Below, piece by piece: positions 9,573-18,262 of a stretch of DNA of 64,000 nucleotides. Position 1 is the first letter of the stretch. Every line of letters begins with the position of its first letter. The notes under the pieces were generated by a model that saw nothing but the letters and a program-made list of their open reading frames with translations, was not told the DNA's origin and did no database searches. The stretch is from Polaromonas sp. (GTDB lineage: Bacteria > Pseudomonadota > Gammaproteobacteria > Burkholderiales > Burkholderiaceae_C). Position numbers and translations under genes: made by a program. Where the stretch lies: the NCBI RefSeq assembly GCF_016185115.1, contig NZ_JACPOF010000024.1:1-64000 (forward strand), read 5' to 3'.

Positions 9573-10346
9573 ATGGCCAAATGGAGCACATTCCCCCACG
9601 CGGGCGACTACACATTCGACGCCGCCAGCCTGAAGAGGGCCTGGGCCAAGCTGCACCAGGGCGACTGCGAGCCGCTGCCCAAGGATGCAGACGTGCTGGG
9701 CGCCTGGGTGCTGTTTCACAACGGCGACTTCCAGAAGGCCACAGAAGCCGGACTGAAAGCAGGCGGCGACGGCATCACGGTCGCCAACAAGGCGACGTGC
9801 ATTTACGCCAATTACCTCGAAACAAAAGAAAAGGCCAAGCTCGACCTGTTCATGGAAGTCGCCGAGCGCGCCGAAGCCCAGCAAAAAGACCAGCCCAAAA
9901 ACGCCAACGCGTACTACTGGCAGGCCTATGCGCTGGGCCGCTATGGGCAGGGCATCAGCGTGGCCAAGGCGCTGGCGCAGGGACTGGGCACCAAGGTCAA
10001 GAACTCGCTGGAGCAGGCCATCAAGCTGCAGCCTAAACATGCCGACGCCCACATCGCGCTGGGAGCTTTCCATGCCGAAGTGATCGACAAGGTCGGCTCG
10101 CTGATTGGCGGCATGACCTATGGCGCCAAAAAGGACACCGGCCTGACGCTGTTCAGGGAAGCCATCAAGCTCAACCCCGGCTCGGCCATTGCGATGATCG
10201 AATATGCCAATGGCATGGTCATGCTGGAAGGCGATAAAAAGATGAAGGAAGCGACCAAACTTTACGAACAGGCCGCCGCCAGCAAGCCCGCCGATGCCAC
10301 CGAGCGGCTGGATGTTGAAATGGCCAAAGCCGAGCTGGAAGACTGA
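9573..10346 (+). CDS. TPR-like protein of unknown function
   Basis: A 257-residue soluble protein with tetratricopeptide-type helical repeats: around 50-66 (LGAWVLFHNGDFQKATEAG), 105-150 (YYWQAYALGRYGQGI), 145-165 (SLEQAIKLQPKHADAHIALG), and 190-215 (LFREAIKLNPGSAIAMIEYA). No signal peptide or catalytic motif is visible. AAGGAGAC sits just before the ATG at 9573, an excellent ribosome site. Such scaffolds usually mediate protein contacts; nothing in the sequence names the partner. It lies 59 bp after tetR and could share its transcript. Confidence 0.75.
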   Translation: MAKWSTFPHAGDYTFDAASLKRAWAKLHQGDCEPLPKDADVLGAWVLFHNGDFQKATEAGLKAGGDGITVANKATCIYANYLETKEKAKLDLFMEVAERAEAQQKDQPKNANAYYWQAYALGRYGQGISVAKALAQGLGTKVKNSLEQAIKLQPKHADAHIALGAFHAEVIDKVGSLIGGMTYGAKKDTGLTLFREAIKLNPGSAIAMIEYANGMVMLEGDKKMKEATKLYEQAAASKPADATERLDVEMAKAELED

Positions 10347-10429
10347 AGTTCGCGTCCGGCTGTAAAGCGGGGCCTGGCCGCGAGAGCTCCAGCAGTTATG
10401 CTTGAAGGCTGTCCTCCCCCTCAAGCTTT

Positions 10430-11290
10430 ATGAAGCCCATCTCCCTGCCAGCGCTGATCCGCCTCATGCGGCCGCACCAATGGCTGAAAAACGTCTTTGT
10501 CCTCGCCGGCCTGGTGTTCAGCCAGAGCTGGCGTGACCCCAGCGTGCTGGAGCGGGTTTTGATCGCGTTTGCCGCGTTCTGCTGCGTCTCCAGCATGGTC
10601 TACATCCTCAACGACTGGCACGACCGTGCGGCTGATGCCCAGCACCCGACCAAGAAAAGCCGTCCGCTGGCCAGCGGCGCCGTCCCGGTGCCACAGGGCA
10701 TCGCACTGGCGGCACTGTTACTGGCGGGGGGCATCTGGCTTGCCAGGGACAGCCGGGCGCTGCTGTTCTTGCTGGGCTGGTATGTGCTGCTCAACATGGC
10801 CTATTCATGGCGGCTCAAGCGGGTGCCGGTGGTCGATGTATCCATCATCGCCTCGGGCTTCATGCTCAGGCTGATGGCCGGGACCTGGGCGGTCGGCATA
10901 CCGCCGTCACGCTGGCTGTTGCTGACCGGCCTTTTTGTAGCGCTTTTCCTGGGATTTTCAAAACGAAAGGCCGAAAGCTTTCATGCTGCTGGCAGCCAGC
11001 GCACGGTGCTCGCGCTGTACCCGCCGGCGTTGCTGGATACCTTTATCGGCGTGACGCTCACAGCCACCCTGACCACCTACAGCCTGTACGCCACCAGCCC
11101 CGAAACCCAGTTGCAGCATGGCGAAACCCTGCTGTACACCGTGCCCGTGGTGATTTTCGGCATGCTGCGCTACGCCTATGAGGTTCACAAGGGCAAAGGC
11201 GAGGATGTGGCCCGCGACCTGCTGCGCGACCCCTGGATACTGGCCGCCGGCATCTGCTGGGTGGCCATCTTTGCAAGCCGCTGGCTGTGA
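10430..11290 (+). CDS. UbiA-family prenyltransferase, decaprenyl-phosphate phosphoribosyltransferase-like
   Basis: A 286-residue integral membrane prenyltransferase with about eight to nine hydrophobic helices. RLMRPHQWLKNVFVLAGLVF and the first Asp-rich motif NDWHDRAADAQHPTKKSRPL (N-D-x-x-D) match the subgroup that transfers phosphoribose from PRPP to polyprenyl phosphate (Rv3806c type) more than quinone or heme prenyltransferases. Its stop overlaps the next start by 4 nt, and downstream lie a GT39 enzyme and a HAD phosphatase, the activities needed to make and use polyprenyl-phosphoribose. Family is sure; the donor/acceptor assignment is inference from motif and neighbours. Confidence 0.8.
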   Translation: MKPISLPALIRLMRPHQWLKNVFVLAGLVFSQSWRDPSVLERVLIAFAAFCCVSSMVYILNDWHDRAADAQHPTKKSRPLASGAVPVPQGIALAALLLAGGIWLARDSRALLFLLGWYVLLNMAYSWRLKRVPVVDVSIIASGFMLRLMAGTWAVGIPPSRWLLLTGLFVALFLGFSKRKAESFHAAGSQRTVLALYPPALLDTFIGVTLTATLTTYSLYATSPETQLQHGETLLYTVPVVIFGMLRYAYEVHKGKGEDVARDLLRDPWILAAGICWVAIFASRWL

Positions 11291-12240
11291 CGCCCGAGGC
11301 CGCCCCGGCTCCCCCCCCTTCGCGCCGCCTGCCCTTCAAGCAGTTGCTGCTGGTGCTGGGCGTGGTAGCCACTGTGTACGCCGTCGCCCTGCTGGTGCTC
11401 AGCGGCAGCCCGCGCACAGCCCTGTCGCTGCTGTGGTCCTGGACCGGCCTGCAGGCCGCTGCCCTTTGCCTGCTCAACTATGTGCTACGCGGCACACGCT
11501 GGCGCCTCTGGATGGCTCACTACGGACGGGATTTCGGCTGGCGGCAGGGCTTGCGGCTTTACCTGGCGGGATACGCCTTCACCCCGACCCCCGGAAATGT
11601 CGGCGAAGCTGTTCGTGGCCTGATGCTGGCAAAAAACCCTCTGGGCAACGCGCAAAGCCTGGCGATTTTTGGTGCCGAGCGGCTGGCTGACCTGTTGTGC
11701 CTGGCGCTGCTGGCGATACCTGCGCTCATCTGGGCACTGTCCCACGGCGCGGTCAAGGCAAGGCCCGCGCTTCTCTGGGGTGCCATCGCTGCCATGGTGC
11801 TGGTGCTCTGCCTTGCAGCTGCGGTATTTGCGCACTACCGCGCACGTCTGATGAGACGATTCACCTGGACAGGCGAGGCCTGGCACTGCCTGAGCGTGCA
11901 GCCGCTGCACTGGTTTGTGCTGACGCTCGTCGCCTGGGCAGCCCAGGGTACCGCGCTGTGGCTGCTGTGCGGCCTGCTTGACCTGAAGCTGGACCTGCTC
12001 ACCGCAATGGGCTTTTACGCCGTGGCCATGGTGGCCGGCGCACTATCGGCCTTGCCTGCAGGTCTGGGCGGCATGGAAGCGGTGCTGGCGGGCCTGCTGA
12101 CCCTTCACGGCGCGCTGCCGGGTTATGCCATGGTCATCACGGTGCTGGCCAGGCTGCTCACGCTCTGGCTGGCGGTGGCCATAGGCGTGATTGCCCTGCT
12201 TTATAGTGCCGCCATTCGCAAAGACATCAGTTTTTCATGA
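11287..12240 (+). CDS. Lysylphosphatidylglycerol-synthase-TM / flippase-like membrane protein
   Basis: A 317-residue polytopic protein of the UPF0104/LPG_synthase_TM superfamily, with around eight TM segments and the signature YAFTPTPGNVGEAVRGLMLA (about residues 95-114). Members resemble the membrane domain of MprF and are often found beside polyprenyl-linked glycosylation genes, where lipid flipping is suspected. The start is GTG at 11287, overlapping the UbiA-type stop; its own stop overlaps the GT39 start (4 nt). Only the membrane half is present, with no aminoacyltransferase domain, so it is not an MprF. Confidence 0.8.
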   Translation: MTPEAAPAPPPSRRLPFKQLLLVLGVVATVYAVALLVLSGSPRTALSLLWSWTGLQAAALCLLNYVLRGTRWRLWMAHYGRDFGWRQGLRLYLAGYAFTPTPGNVGEAVRGLMLAKNPLGNAQSLAIFGAERLADLLCLALLAIPALIWALSHGAVKARPALLWGAIAAMVLVLCLAAAVFAHYRARLMRRFTWTGEAWHCLSVQPLHWFVLTLVAWAAQGTALWLLCGLLDLKLDLLTAMGFYAVAMVAGALSALPAGLGGMEAVLAGLLTLHGALPGYAMVITVLARLLTLWLAVAIGVIALLYSAAIRKDISFS

Positions 12241-13799
12241 CCCCCGCTTCCCGTTCTTCCGATTCTTTCGCCCCTGCCCTGCCCCGTTGGCTGCTGTGTG
12301 CAGGCGTCGCATCGCTGTTGCTTCGCTTCTGGATAGCCGTGACCTTTCCCATCACCGGTGACGAGGCCTTCTTCTACTGGTGGGGCGTGTACCCCGACTG
12401 GGGCTATTCAGACCATCCGCCCATGGTGGGCTGGTTGATCGCCCTGATGCGCGCGACCTTCGGCGACAGCCTCTGGTCCATACGCCTGCCTGTGGTGCTG
12501 CTGCCGCTAGGGCTGGGTGCCGCCCTGTGGTGGGGCCTGAAAGACATCGACAGAAACCGTGCCGCCTGGGGCGTGCTGTTTTTCTGGCTGGCGCCGCTGA
12601 ACTGGCTGAACACGCTGATCACCACCGACACACCGCTGATTTTCTGGTCGGCGCTGTCCGTGGCGGCGCTGATGCGGGCGGAGCGTCGGGCGCAGCTTGA
12701 TGGCCGCACTTACGGGCTGTATGCGCTGTCGGGCGTGTTCATTGGCTGCGCGTTTTTGTCCAAATACTTTTCGGTGGTGCTGGGCCTGGCCTACCTGGTG
12801 TATTTCGGCCTGTACCGCCGTGACCGCCTCGTGGGGCTTGCACTGCTCGTACTCTGCGCCCTGCCCGGCCCGGCGATCAACATCGCCTACAACATGTCGC
12901 ACGGCTGGTCCAACATCATGTTCAACGTCTACAACCGCAACGAGGCGGAGCTGTTTGAACTGCGCAAGCCACTGCTGTATGTGGTGATGATGGCCTACCT
13001 CATCACGCCCGCAGCATTGTGGATGGCTATCAAGTACCGCAAGGCCCTGAAGGCGACCGCGCGCTCTGCTTCACCCGTTCTCAGGCTGCTGACCTGCCTG
13101 GTGGTGGTGCCTTTGCTCTTTTTTGCATTGCTGTCGGCCAAAAAAGTGATTGGTCTGCACTGGGTGCTGTCGTTTTACCCTTTTGGTTTTGCCTTTCTGG
13201 CCTTTGCCCTGCCGGCAGACAAACTGAAAAGCTGTGCCAAAGGCCTGGCCGTGTTTGCCGGCCTGCATGTGCTGGTCGTTGCCGGGCTCTACATGACGAA
13301 CCTCGACACCTGGCGCAGCACCGCGCCGCTGTCAAAGCTCTATCCGCAGGTCATACGCAGCTACAAGACGGCAGAGATCCTCAAACAGGTTGCCAGCCCC
13401 GGCGTGGTGCTGATGGCCGATGCCTACACCGCCGCCTCGATTTACGGCTTTGAGCGCCGTCAGTACATGCCGGTCTTCGGTGTGGGCCGCTTCCATGCGC
13501 GGCAGGACGACATGCTGGTGGACTTCTCGCTGTACCAGGGCAAGACGATACGCGTCATCACGGGCGGGCCGCCTGCGCTTGAAGATTTCAGGCCTTACTT
13601 CGAGTCGGTGCGCGTGCTCACATTCACCCAAAACGGTGTGCCCTTTTATGCCGTGGAGGGTGTGGGTTTCAACTACCAGGCCTACCGCCAGGGCGTCCTG
13701 GGCGAAATCTTCCAGCGCTTTTTCAAAATTCCCAAGGCGCTGCCGATGACGGGCTGCCCGTTTTGCGAGCGTTATTGCGGCCAGGTGCGCTGCCCTTGA
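12237..13799 (+). CDS. GT39-family (PMT/ArnT-like) membrane glycosyltransferase
   Basis: A 520-residue GT-C glycosyltransferase. The first periplasmic loop carries ITGDEAFFYWWG (catalytic-type Asp-Glu) and YSDHPPMVGW, both typical of ArnT/PMT enzymes that use polyprenyl-phosphate sugars as donors; about ten TM helices follow and the C-terminal 120 residues are extracytoplasmic. Embedded in the coupled four-gene operon it is the likely user of the polyprenyl-linked sugar made by the UbiA and HAD proteins. Acceptor (lipid A, polysaccharide or protein) unknown. A Cys-rich tail (CPFCERYCGQVRC) near the C-terminus is unusual and might bind metal or form disulfides. Confidence 0.85.
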   Translation: MTPASRSSDSFAPALPRWLLCAGVASLLLRFWIAVTFPITGDEAFFYWWGVYPDWGYSDHPPMVGWLIALMRATFGDSLWSIRLPVVLLPLGLGAALWWGLKDIDRNRAAWGVLFFWLAPLNWLNTLITTDTPLIFWSALSVAALMRAERRAQLDGRTYGLYALSGVFIGCAFLSKYFSVVLGLAYLVYFGLYRRDRLVGLALLVLCALPGPAINIAYNMSHGWSNIMFNVYNRNEAELFELRKPLLYVVMMAYLITPAALWMAIKYRKALKATARSASPVLRLLTCLVVVPLLFFALLSAKKVIGLHWVLSFYPFGFAFLAFALPADKLKSCAKGLAVFAGLHVLVVAGLYMTNLDTWRSTAPLSKLYPQVIRSYKTAEILKQVASPGVVLMADAYTAASIYGFERRQYMPVFGVGRFHARQDDMLVDFSLYQGKTIRVITGGPPALEDFRPYFESVRVLTFTQNGVPFYAVEGVGFNYQAYRQGVLGEIFQRFFKIPKALPMTGCPFCERYCGQVRCP

Positions 13800-14455
13800 T
13801 GATGACAGGCCCTGACAGCCAGGTCGTCGCCGCGTTCGACTTTGACGGCACGCTGACCACGGGCGACAGCCTGCTGCCCTTTCTTGCGCGCGGTCTCGGC
13901 TGGCCCCCATTGTTGCCGGCCCTGCTCAAATGCGCCCCCTGGCTGGCTGGCTACGCGCTGCGCCTGGTGCCCAACCATGTCGCCAAACAGCGCCTGCTGT
14001 TGGCCACACTGGGGGGGCGCAGCCTGCTGGAAATGGATGAATGGACCACGCGCTGGCTGGACAAGGACTTCACCCCCAGTCTTCGACCTGACGCCATGAG
14101 CCGCCTGGACTGGCATCTTGAGCAGGGCCATTGCTGCGTGATGGTGAGCGCATCCCCCGACATCTACCTGCAGCGCGTCGCCCGGCAACTGGGCTTTGAA
14201 GGTCTGCTCTGTACAGAAATGGCGGTTCAGGGCGGACGCCTGACCGGGCTGATGCACACACCCAACTGCCATGGGGAGCAGAAAGTCCTCAGGCTCAAAG
14301 CCTGGCTGGCCGAGCGCTTTGGCCCGGACACGGATGGCCTGACCATTTATGCCTATGGGGATACTGCCGGGGACTTTCCCATGCTGCGGATGGCTGGGGA
14401 GGGCTTGGCCTGGTATCGGGGGAAACCGTGGAAAGAGGGTTCTTCCCGCGGCTGA
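13799..14455 (+). CDS. HAD-IB family phosphatase
   Basis: A 218-residue haloacid dehalogenase phosphatase related to phosphoserine phosphatase. Motif I FDFDGTLTTGDS holds the nucleophile Asp and acid/base Asp; motif II is MVSASPDIYL; the Lys of motif III lies in EQKVLRLKAW; motif IV is YAYGDTAGDFPMLR. It starts at ATG 13799, sharing one base with the GT39 stop; the frame is open back to 13763 but that would overlap GT39 needlessly. In polyprenyl-phosphoribose pathways such a phosphatase removes the 5-phosphate from phosphoribosyl-polyprenyl phosphate, which fits this operon. Confidence 0.85.
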   Translation: MMTGPDSQVVAAFDFDGTLTTGDSLLPFLARGLGWPPLLPALLKCAPWLAGYALRLVPNHVAKQRLLLATLGGRSLLEMDEWTTRWLDKDFTPSLRPDAMSRLDWHLEQGHCCVMVSASPDIYLQRVARQLGFEGLLCTEMAVQGGRLTGLMHTPNCHGEQKVLRLKAWLAERFGPDTDGLTIYAYGDTAGDFPMLRMAGEGLAWYRGKPWKEGSSRG

Positions 14456-14497
14456 TCGGGGGCTCTGGGCTGGTTTTTAATGCCTACAGCAAAAAAA

Positions 14498-14544
14498 TTA
14501 ACGTATACGTTAAAAATCAGGCAAAAGTTAATATAGGTATTAAC
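14498..14544. promoter_or_regulatory. Two adjacent AT-rich palindromes
   Basis: TTAACGTATACGTTAA (14498-14513) is a perfect 16-bp palindrome, and GTTAATATAGGTATTAAC (14527-14544) has perfect 7-bp arms. Both sit between convergent genes (HAD phosphatase and an ABC binding protein), where operators are not expected. No T-run supports a terminator. The ACGT cores recall the palindrome upstream of icmF at 36234. Function unknown. Confidence 0.5.
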
Positions 14545-14590
14545 ATTTGTCCGCTTGAAGCCTTGCCCCGAAGGTTTTCGACCTGAAAAC

Positions 14591-14672
14591 AGCCCAAAAA
14601 AGGCCGTTTTTGAGGCATAAATCGGCTGTAGCCCTTTAAATACGCACGTCACCAGCTATGATTTAAATAGCA
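14591..14672. repeat. Dispersed intergenic repeat, family 2, copy A
   Basis: An AT-richer segment with GGCTGTAGCCCTTTAAATAC followed by CAGCTATGATTTAAATAGC. Related copies are at 40886-40986 (same orientation) and 55711-55800 (opposite). It ends 4 bp before the stop codon of the minus-strand ABC binding protein, so it forms part of that mRNA's 3' end. Confidence 0.65.
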
Positions 14673-14675
14673 GAA

Positions 14676-15809
14676 TTACTCCCGGATCTTCCCCTGGGAG
14701 TCGATCAGGCTGAGCTCCACCAGCTTGGAAGCCACCCGGTCCTGCACGAAGTGCACGCGGAAGCCGCCCACGCTGACTTCATCCAGCCCGTCGATGGACT
14801 TGCGCAGCTTGGCGCGCGTGGGCTCCTTGGGGATGCGGCGCAGGGCCTCTGTGTAGGTGCGGGCGGCGATGTAGCCCTCCAGCATGTAGACATTGGGTTT
14901 GCCGGCCTTGGCTTCGATGGCGTCGGCCTGCAGGTCGCGCACCACGGCCAGCTTCTGGTTGTCGCTGCGCGGCACCACACGCATCACCACCACGCCCGCG
15001 CCCGCCGCACCGAGCTGTTCGGCCAGCAGGCTTTCGCCGGTGTTGGAATAGCCGTACACCGGACCGCGGAAATTTTTGGCGCGCAACTCGCGTATTGCCG
15101 CTGCGGCACTGCGCGCATCGGCAATCACCAGCACTGATTCGGGCCTGGCGGCGATGACTTTGGCAACGTCAGCCAGCGGCGCCTTGGCCACCAGATTGGC
15201 GCCGCCCTGCATGGTGCGTTCGGACGAATCCAGCGCGGCCATCGACTCGCTGTCGGCCGCATGCAGGATGGCCAGCTTTTTGGCGCCCAGGGTTTCAGCG
15301 TGCCGCATGATGGCGGCGGCTTCTTCCGAGTAGCCCGGCCGCATGGTGTAGATGTTGGGGTAGACCGCACCGCGAAACTCGTCCGCACCCGACATGGGCG
15401 CGAACATGATGACCTCGCCGTCCTTGATGGCCGGATAAGCCGCAGTGACCTGCGGCGAGCCGTAATAACCAAAAAGCGAAAACGCCCCCTGGGCCAGCAG
15501 CTTTTGGGTATTGGCCAGCGCGGTGGCCGGGTTGCCGGCATCGTCCAGCGTCACCAGCTCAACCTTGCGTCCATTGACGCCCCCGCCGGCATTGAGTCTG
15601 TCAAAAAACAGTTTGGCGCCGAGCGAAAATGGCACACCCAGCGCGGCAGAAGGCCCGGTCAACGCAACGGATTGCCCAATGACGATGGCGCTCTTGCTGA
15701 CACCGTCCTGGCTCCACACGGCCGCACCCGACAGGGAAAGCACCGCTACCATGAAGGCTTTCGCCAGCGCGGGCAGGAAAGCCGCTTTGTCTTTTGTTCT
15801 GGTGGTCAT
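14676..15809 (-). CDS. ABC transporter periplasmic binding protein, branched-chain amino acid (Liv) type
   Basis: A 377-residue type I periplasmic binding protein. A signal peptide (ALAKAFMVAVLSLSGAAVWS) precedes IVIGQSVALTGPSAALG, the usual LivJ-like N-terminal strand and ligand loop; VTLDDAGNPATALANTQKLL and LFGYYGSPQVTAAYPAI follow. Start ATG at 15809 has GGAGACAAC before it. The frame runs on to 15938, into the repeat element at 15865-16134, but that extension is repeat translation and not protein. No permease or ATPase gene is adjacent, so it is a solitary binding protein. Ligand unknown; many relatives bind aromatic acids rather than amino acids. Confidence 0.88.
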   Translation of the reverse strand: MTTRTKDKAAFLPALAKAFMVAVLSLSGAAVWSQDGVSKSAIVIGQSVALTGPSAALGVPFSLGAKLFFDRLNAGGGVNGRKVELVTLDDAGNPATALANTQKLLAQGAFSLFGYYGSPQVTAAYPAIKDGEVIMFAPMSGADEFRGAVYPNIYTMRPGYSEEAAAIMRHAETLGAKKLAILHAADSESMAALDSSERTMQGGANLVAKAPLADVAKVIAARPESVLVIADARSAAAAIRELRAKNFRGPVYGYSNTGESLLAEQLGAAGAGVVVMRVVPRSDNQKLAVVRDLQADAIEAKAGKPNVYMLEGYIAARTYTEALRRIPKEPTRAKLRKSIDGLDEVSVGGFRVHFVQDRVASKLVELSLIDSQGKIRE

Positions 15810-15864
15810 GTTGTCTCCACTGTTTTTGATTTGATGCCAATCAATATAAAGTTGGCCGATGCCA

Positions 15865-16134
15865 AGAACTCGTCCGCGAGTAATTTGGCATCGCGTTGGG
15901 GTGCAATCGGGATGAGTTGGCTGCCAATATCTCGCCACATGGGCTCATGCCCATGCAAGAGATTTGGTGGCCAAATCACCCGATTTCACCCCAACCCGAA
16001 GGGCAAGCCGATTTTCAGGCGATCTGCGTTGTTGCAAAATCGGGCAATGCATAAGCATTGCCCTGGATTTCGCGCCTAGCAGCTCATCCTGAAAATCGAC
16101 TTGCGCGACTCCAAATTATTCACGGACGAGTTCT
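15865..16134. mobile_element. 270-bp terminal-inverted-repeat element (MITE-like), copy 1
   Basis: This stretch begins AGAACTCGTCCGCGAGTAAT and ends with the imperfect complement ATTCACGGACGAGTTCT. Inside are three perfect hairpins: CATGGGC/GCCCATG, GATTTGG/CCAAATC and GGGCAATGC/GCATTGCCC. It is about 94 percent identical (roughly 17 differences by eye) to the reverse complement of 54034-54304. It encodes no transposase. It lies between divergent genes and supplies misleading ATGs to both. No target duplication is obvious. I do not recognise a named element. Confidence 0.85.
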
Positions 16135-16168
16135 GAATACCATCGGCATCTCCCCTATCGTCAGTTTG

Positions 16169-18262
16169 GTGCAAGGTGGCGCGACTTCTCCATCTTCATC
16201 TGCTCGCGTGCTCGGCGCCTGTCCACATGACTGCCCCGACACCTGCTCGCTGGTCACCACGGTAGAAAACGGCCTCGCCACCAAAGTGCAGGGTAATCCC
16301 GCGCATCCGCAAACCGGCGGCGTGCTGTGCAACAAGGTTTCACATTACACAGAGCGCACCTACCATCCGGAACGCCTGACGCAACCGCTCAAACGCACAG
16401 GGCCCAAAGGCTCTGGCCGGTTTGAAGCTGTCAGCTGGGATGCAGCGCTAACAGACATTGCCGCACGCTTGAAGACGATCGCAGCGCGCAACCCCGAGGC
16501 CATAGTCCCTTACAGCTACGCCGGCACCATGGGCCAGGTGCAAAGCGAAGGCATGGCGGCGCGATTTTTCAACCGCCTGGGCGCCTCGTTTCTTGACCGC
16601 ACCATCTGCTCGACCGCAGGGGGTGAAGGGCTGACGCACACGCTGGGCGGCAAGGTCGGCATGCGGGTCGAGTTTTTTGCCGAGTCAAAACTCATCATCA
16701 TCTGGGGCAGCAACTCCATAGGCAGCAACCTGCACTTCTGGCGCTATGCACAGCAGGCCAAACGCAACGGCGCGAAGCTCATCTGCATAGACCCGCGCCG
16801 AAGCGAAACCGCCGAGAAATGCCACGACCACATCGCGCTGCTGCCGGGCACAGACGCTGCGCTTGCGCTGGCCGTGATGCATGAGCTGATCAGAAACAAC
16901 TGGCTGGACCACGACTACATCACAAGCCACACCGTGGGCTGGCCCGAACTGCGTGAACGCGCGCTGCAGTGGAGCCCCGAGCGCACTGCAACCATCTGCG
17001 CGGTGCCGGTGGAACAGATCAAAAACCTCGCACGCGACTACGGCCAGTGTTTCATCGACCGGCAACCTGCGGCCATCCGCATGAACTACGGCATGCAACG
17101 GGTGCGTGGCGGCGGCAATGCCGCGCGTGCGATTGCCTGCCTGCCAGCGCTCACCGGCGCATGGCGGCATCGCGCCGGCGGCGTGCTGCTGAGCAGCTCA
17201 GGCCTCTTCCCCGTCGACCGGGCCGCGCTGCACAGGCCAGACCTGCTTGCAGGCCGATGGCCGCGCACCATCAATATGATCACCATCGGCAATGACCTGC
17301 TGGCTGAAAGCTCGGATTCGTTCGGACCGAAGGTAGAAGCGCTCATCGTCTACAACAGCAACCCCGTTGCGGTGGCGCCCGAATCGGGCAGGGTGGTGGA
17401 GGGTTTTGCGCGCGAAGACCTGTTCACCGTGGTGCTGGAGCACTTCCAGACCGACACCGCCGACTATGCCGACTACGTGTTGCCTGCCACCACGCAGCTG
17501 GAGCACTGGGACGTACACAGCGCCTACGGGCACACGGATGTACTGCTTAACCGGCCCGCCATCGCCCCTGTGGGCGAATCAAAATCCAATGCGCAAATTT
17601 TTCGCGAACTGGCGGCGCACATGGGCTTTGATGAGCCCTGCTTTCTTGAAAGCGATGAAAGCCTGTGCCGCACGGCCTTTGGCGACAAGGTCGATTTCAA
17701 TGAATTGCTGGTCAAGGGCTTTGCGCCGCTGGGTCTGCCCGAAGCGCCATACGCAAACGGCAACTTCCCGACGACATCGGGCAAGTGCGAGTTCTTCAGC
17801 GAACGGCTGGCCGCTCAGGGACTGGACGGCTTGCCAGACCATGTGCCGAATTACGAGACCTTTGGCACATCGAAAGACTTCCCGCTGGCGATGATCTCGC
17901 CACCGGCACGCAACTTTCTCAACTCGACCTTTGTCAACGTCAAAAGCCTGCGCGACATCGAGATCGAACCGGTGCTTGAAATACACGCAGCCGATGCTGC
18001 TGCGCGCGGCATTGTGAATGGTGACGTGGTGAAGGTGTTCAACCAGCGCGGCGATTACCTTGTCAGGGCCGAGGTGTCAGCACGCGCAAGACCCGGCGTG
18101 GTCAACGGCATGGGCATCTGGTGGCGCAAGCTGGGCATGGACGGAACCAACGTCAACCAGTTGACCAGCCAGCACCTGACCGACCTGGGGCGCGGCCCGG
18201 TCTTTTATGACTGCCTTGTGGAGGTCGCACTTGCGCCACAGGCAGCTGTAGCGTCACAGTGA
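16169..18262 (+). CDS. Molybdopterin oxidoreductase (DMSO-reductase superfamily, FdhF/NarB-like)
   Basis: A roughly 697-residue molybdo-enzyme. The N-terminal GACPHDCPDTCSL plus a fourth Cys in GVLCNK gives the CX3CX3C...C [4Fe-4S] site; TICSTAGGEGLTHTLG, IIIWGSNSIGSNLHF, CIDPRRSETAEKCHDHI and the C-terminal MopC-type domain with QRGDYLVRAEV follow. No Tat signal is visible, so it is probably cytoplasmic, and no electron-transfer subunit is adjacent. The start is doubtful: the frame is open back through the repeat element (16058), whose ATG is not original. GTG at 16169 is my choice, with GTG at 16208 possible; insertion of the element may have removed the native start. Substrate unknown. Confidence 0.82.
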   Translation: MQGGATSPSSSARVLGACPHDCPDTCSLVTTVENGLATKVQGNPAHPQTGGVLCNKVSHYTERTYHPERLTQPLKRTGPKGSGRFEAVSWDAALTDIAARLKTIAARNPEAIVPYSYAGTMGQVQSEGMAARFFNRLGASFLDRTICSTAGGEGLTHTLGGKVGMRVEFFAESKLIIIWGSNSIGSNLHFWRYAQQAKRNGAKLICIDPRRSETAEKCHDHIALLPGTDAALALAVMHELIRNNWLDHDYITSHTVGWPELRERALQWSPERTATICAVPVEQIKNLARDYGQCFIDRQPAAIRMNYGMQRVRGGGNAARAIACLPALTGAWRHRAGGVLLSSSGLFPVDRAALHRPDLLAGRWPRTINMITIGNDLLAESSDSFGPKVEALIVYNSNPVAVAPESGRVVEGFAREDLFTVVLEHFQTDTADYADYVLPATTQLEHWDVHSAYGHTDVLLNRPAIAPVGESKSNAQIFRELAAHMGFDEPCFLESDESLCRTAFGDKVDFNELLVKGFAPLGLPEAPYANGNFPTTSGKCEFFSERLAAQGLDGLPDHVPNYETFGTSKDFPLAMISPPARNFLNSTFVNVKSLRDIEIEPVLEIHAADAAARGIVNGDVVKVFNQRGDYLVRAEVSARARPGVVNGMGIWWRKLGMDGTNVNQLTSQHLTDLGRGPVFYDCLVEVALAPQAAVASQ

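Noticed and set aside
13763..13798. Upstream start for the HAD phosphatase
   Set aside because: It would overlap the GT39 gene by 37 bp without a ribosome site; ATG 13799 puts the catalytic motif at the normal place.
15810..15938. N-terminal extension of the ABC binding protein
   Set aside because: Runs into the repeat element; the signal peptide starts right after ATG 15809, which has GGAGACAAC upstream.
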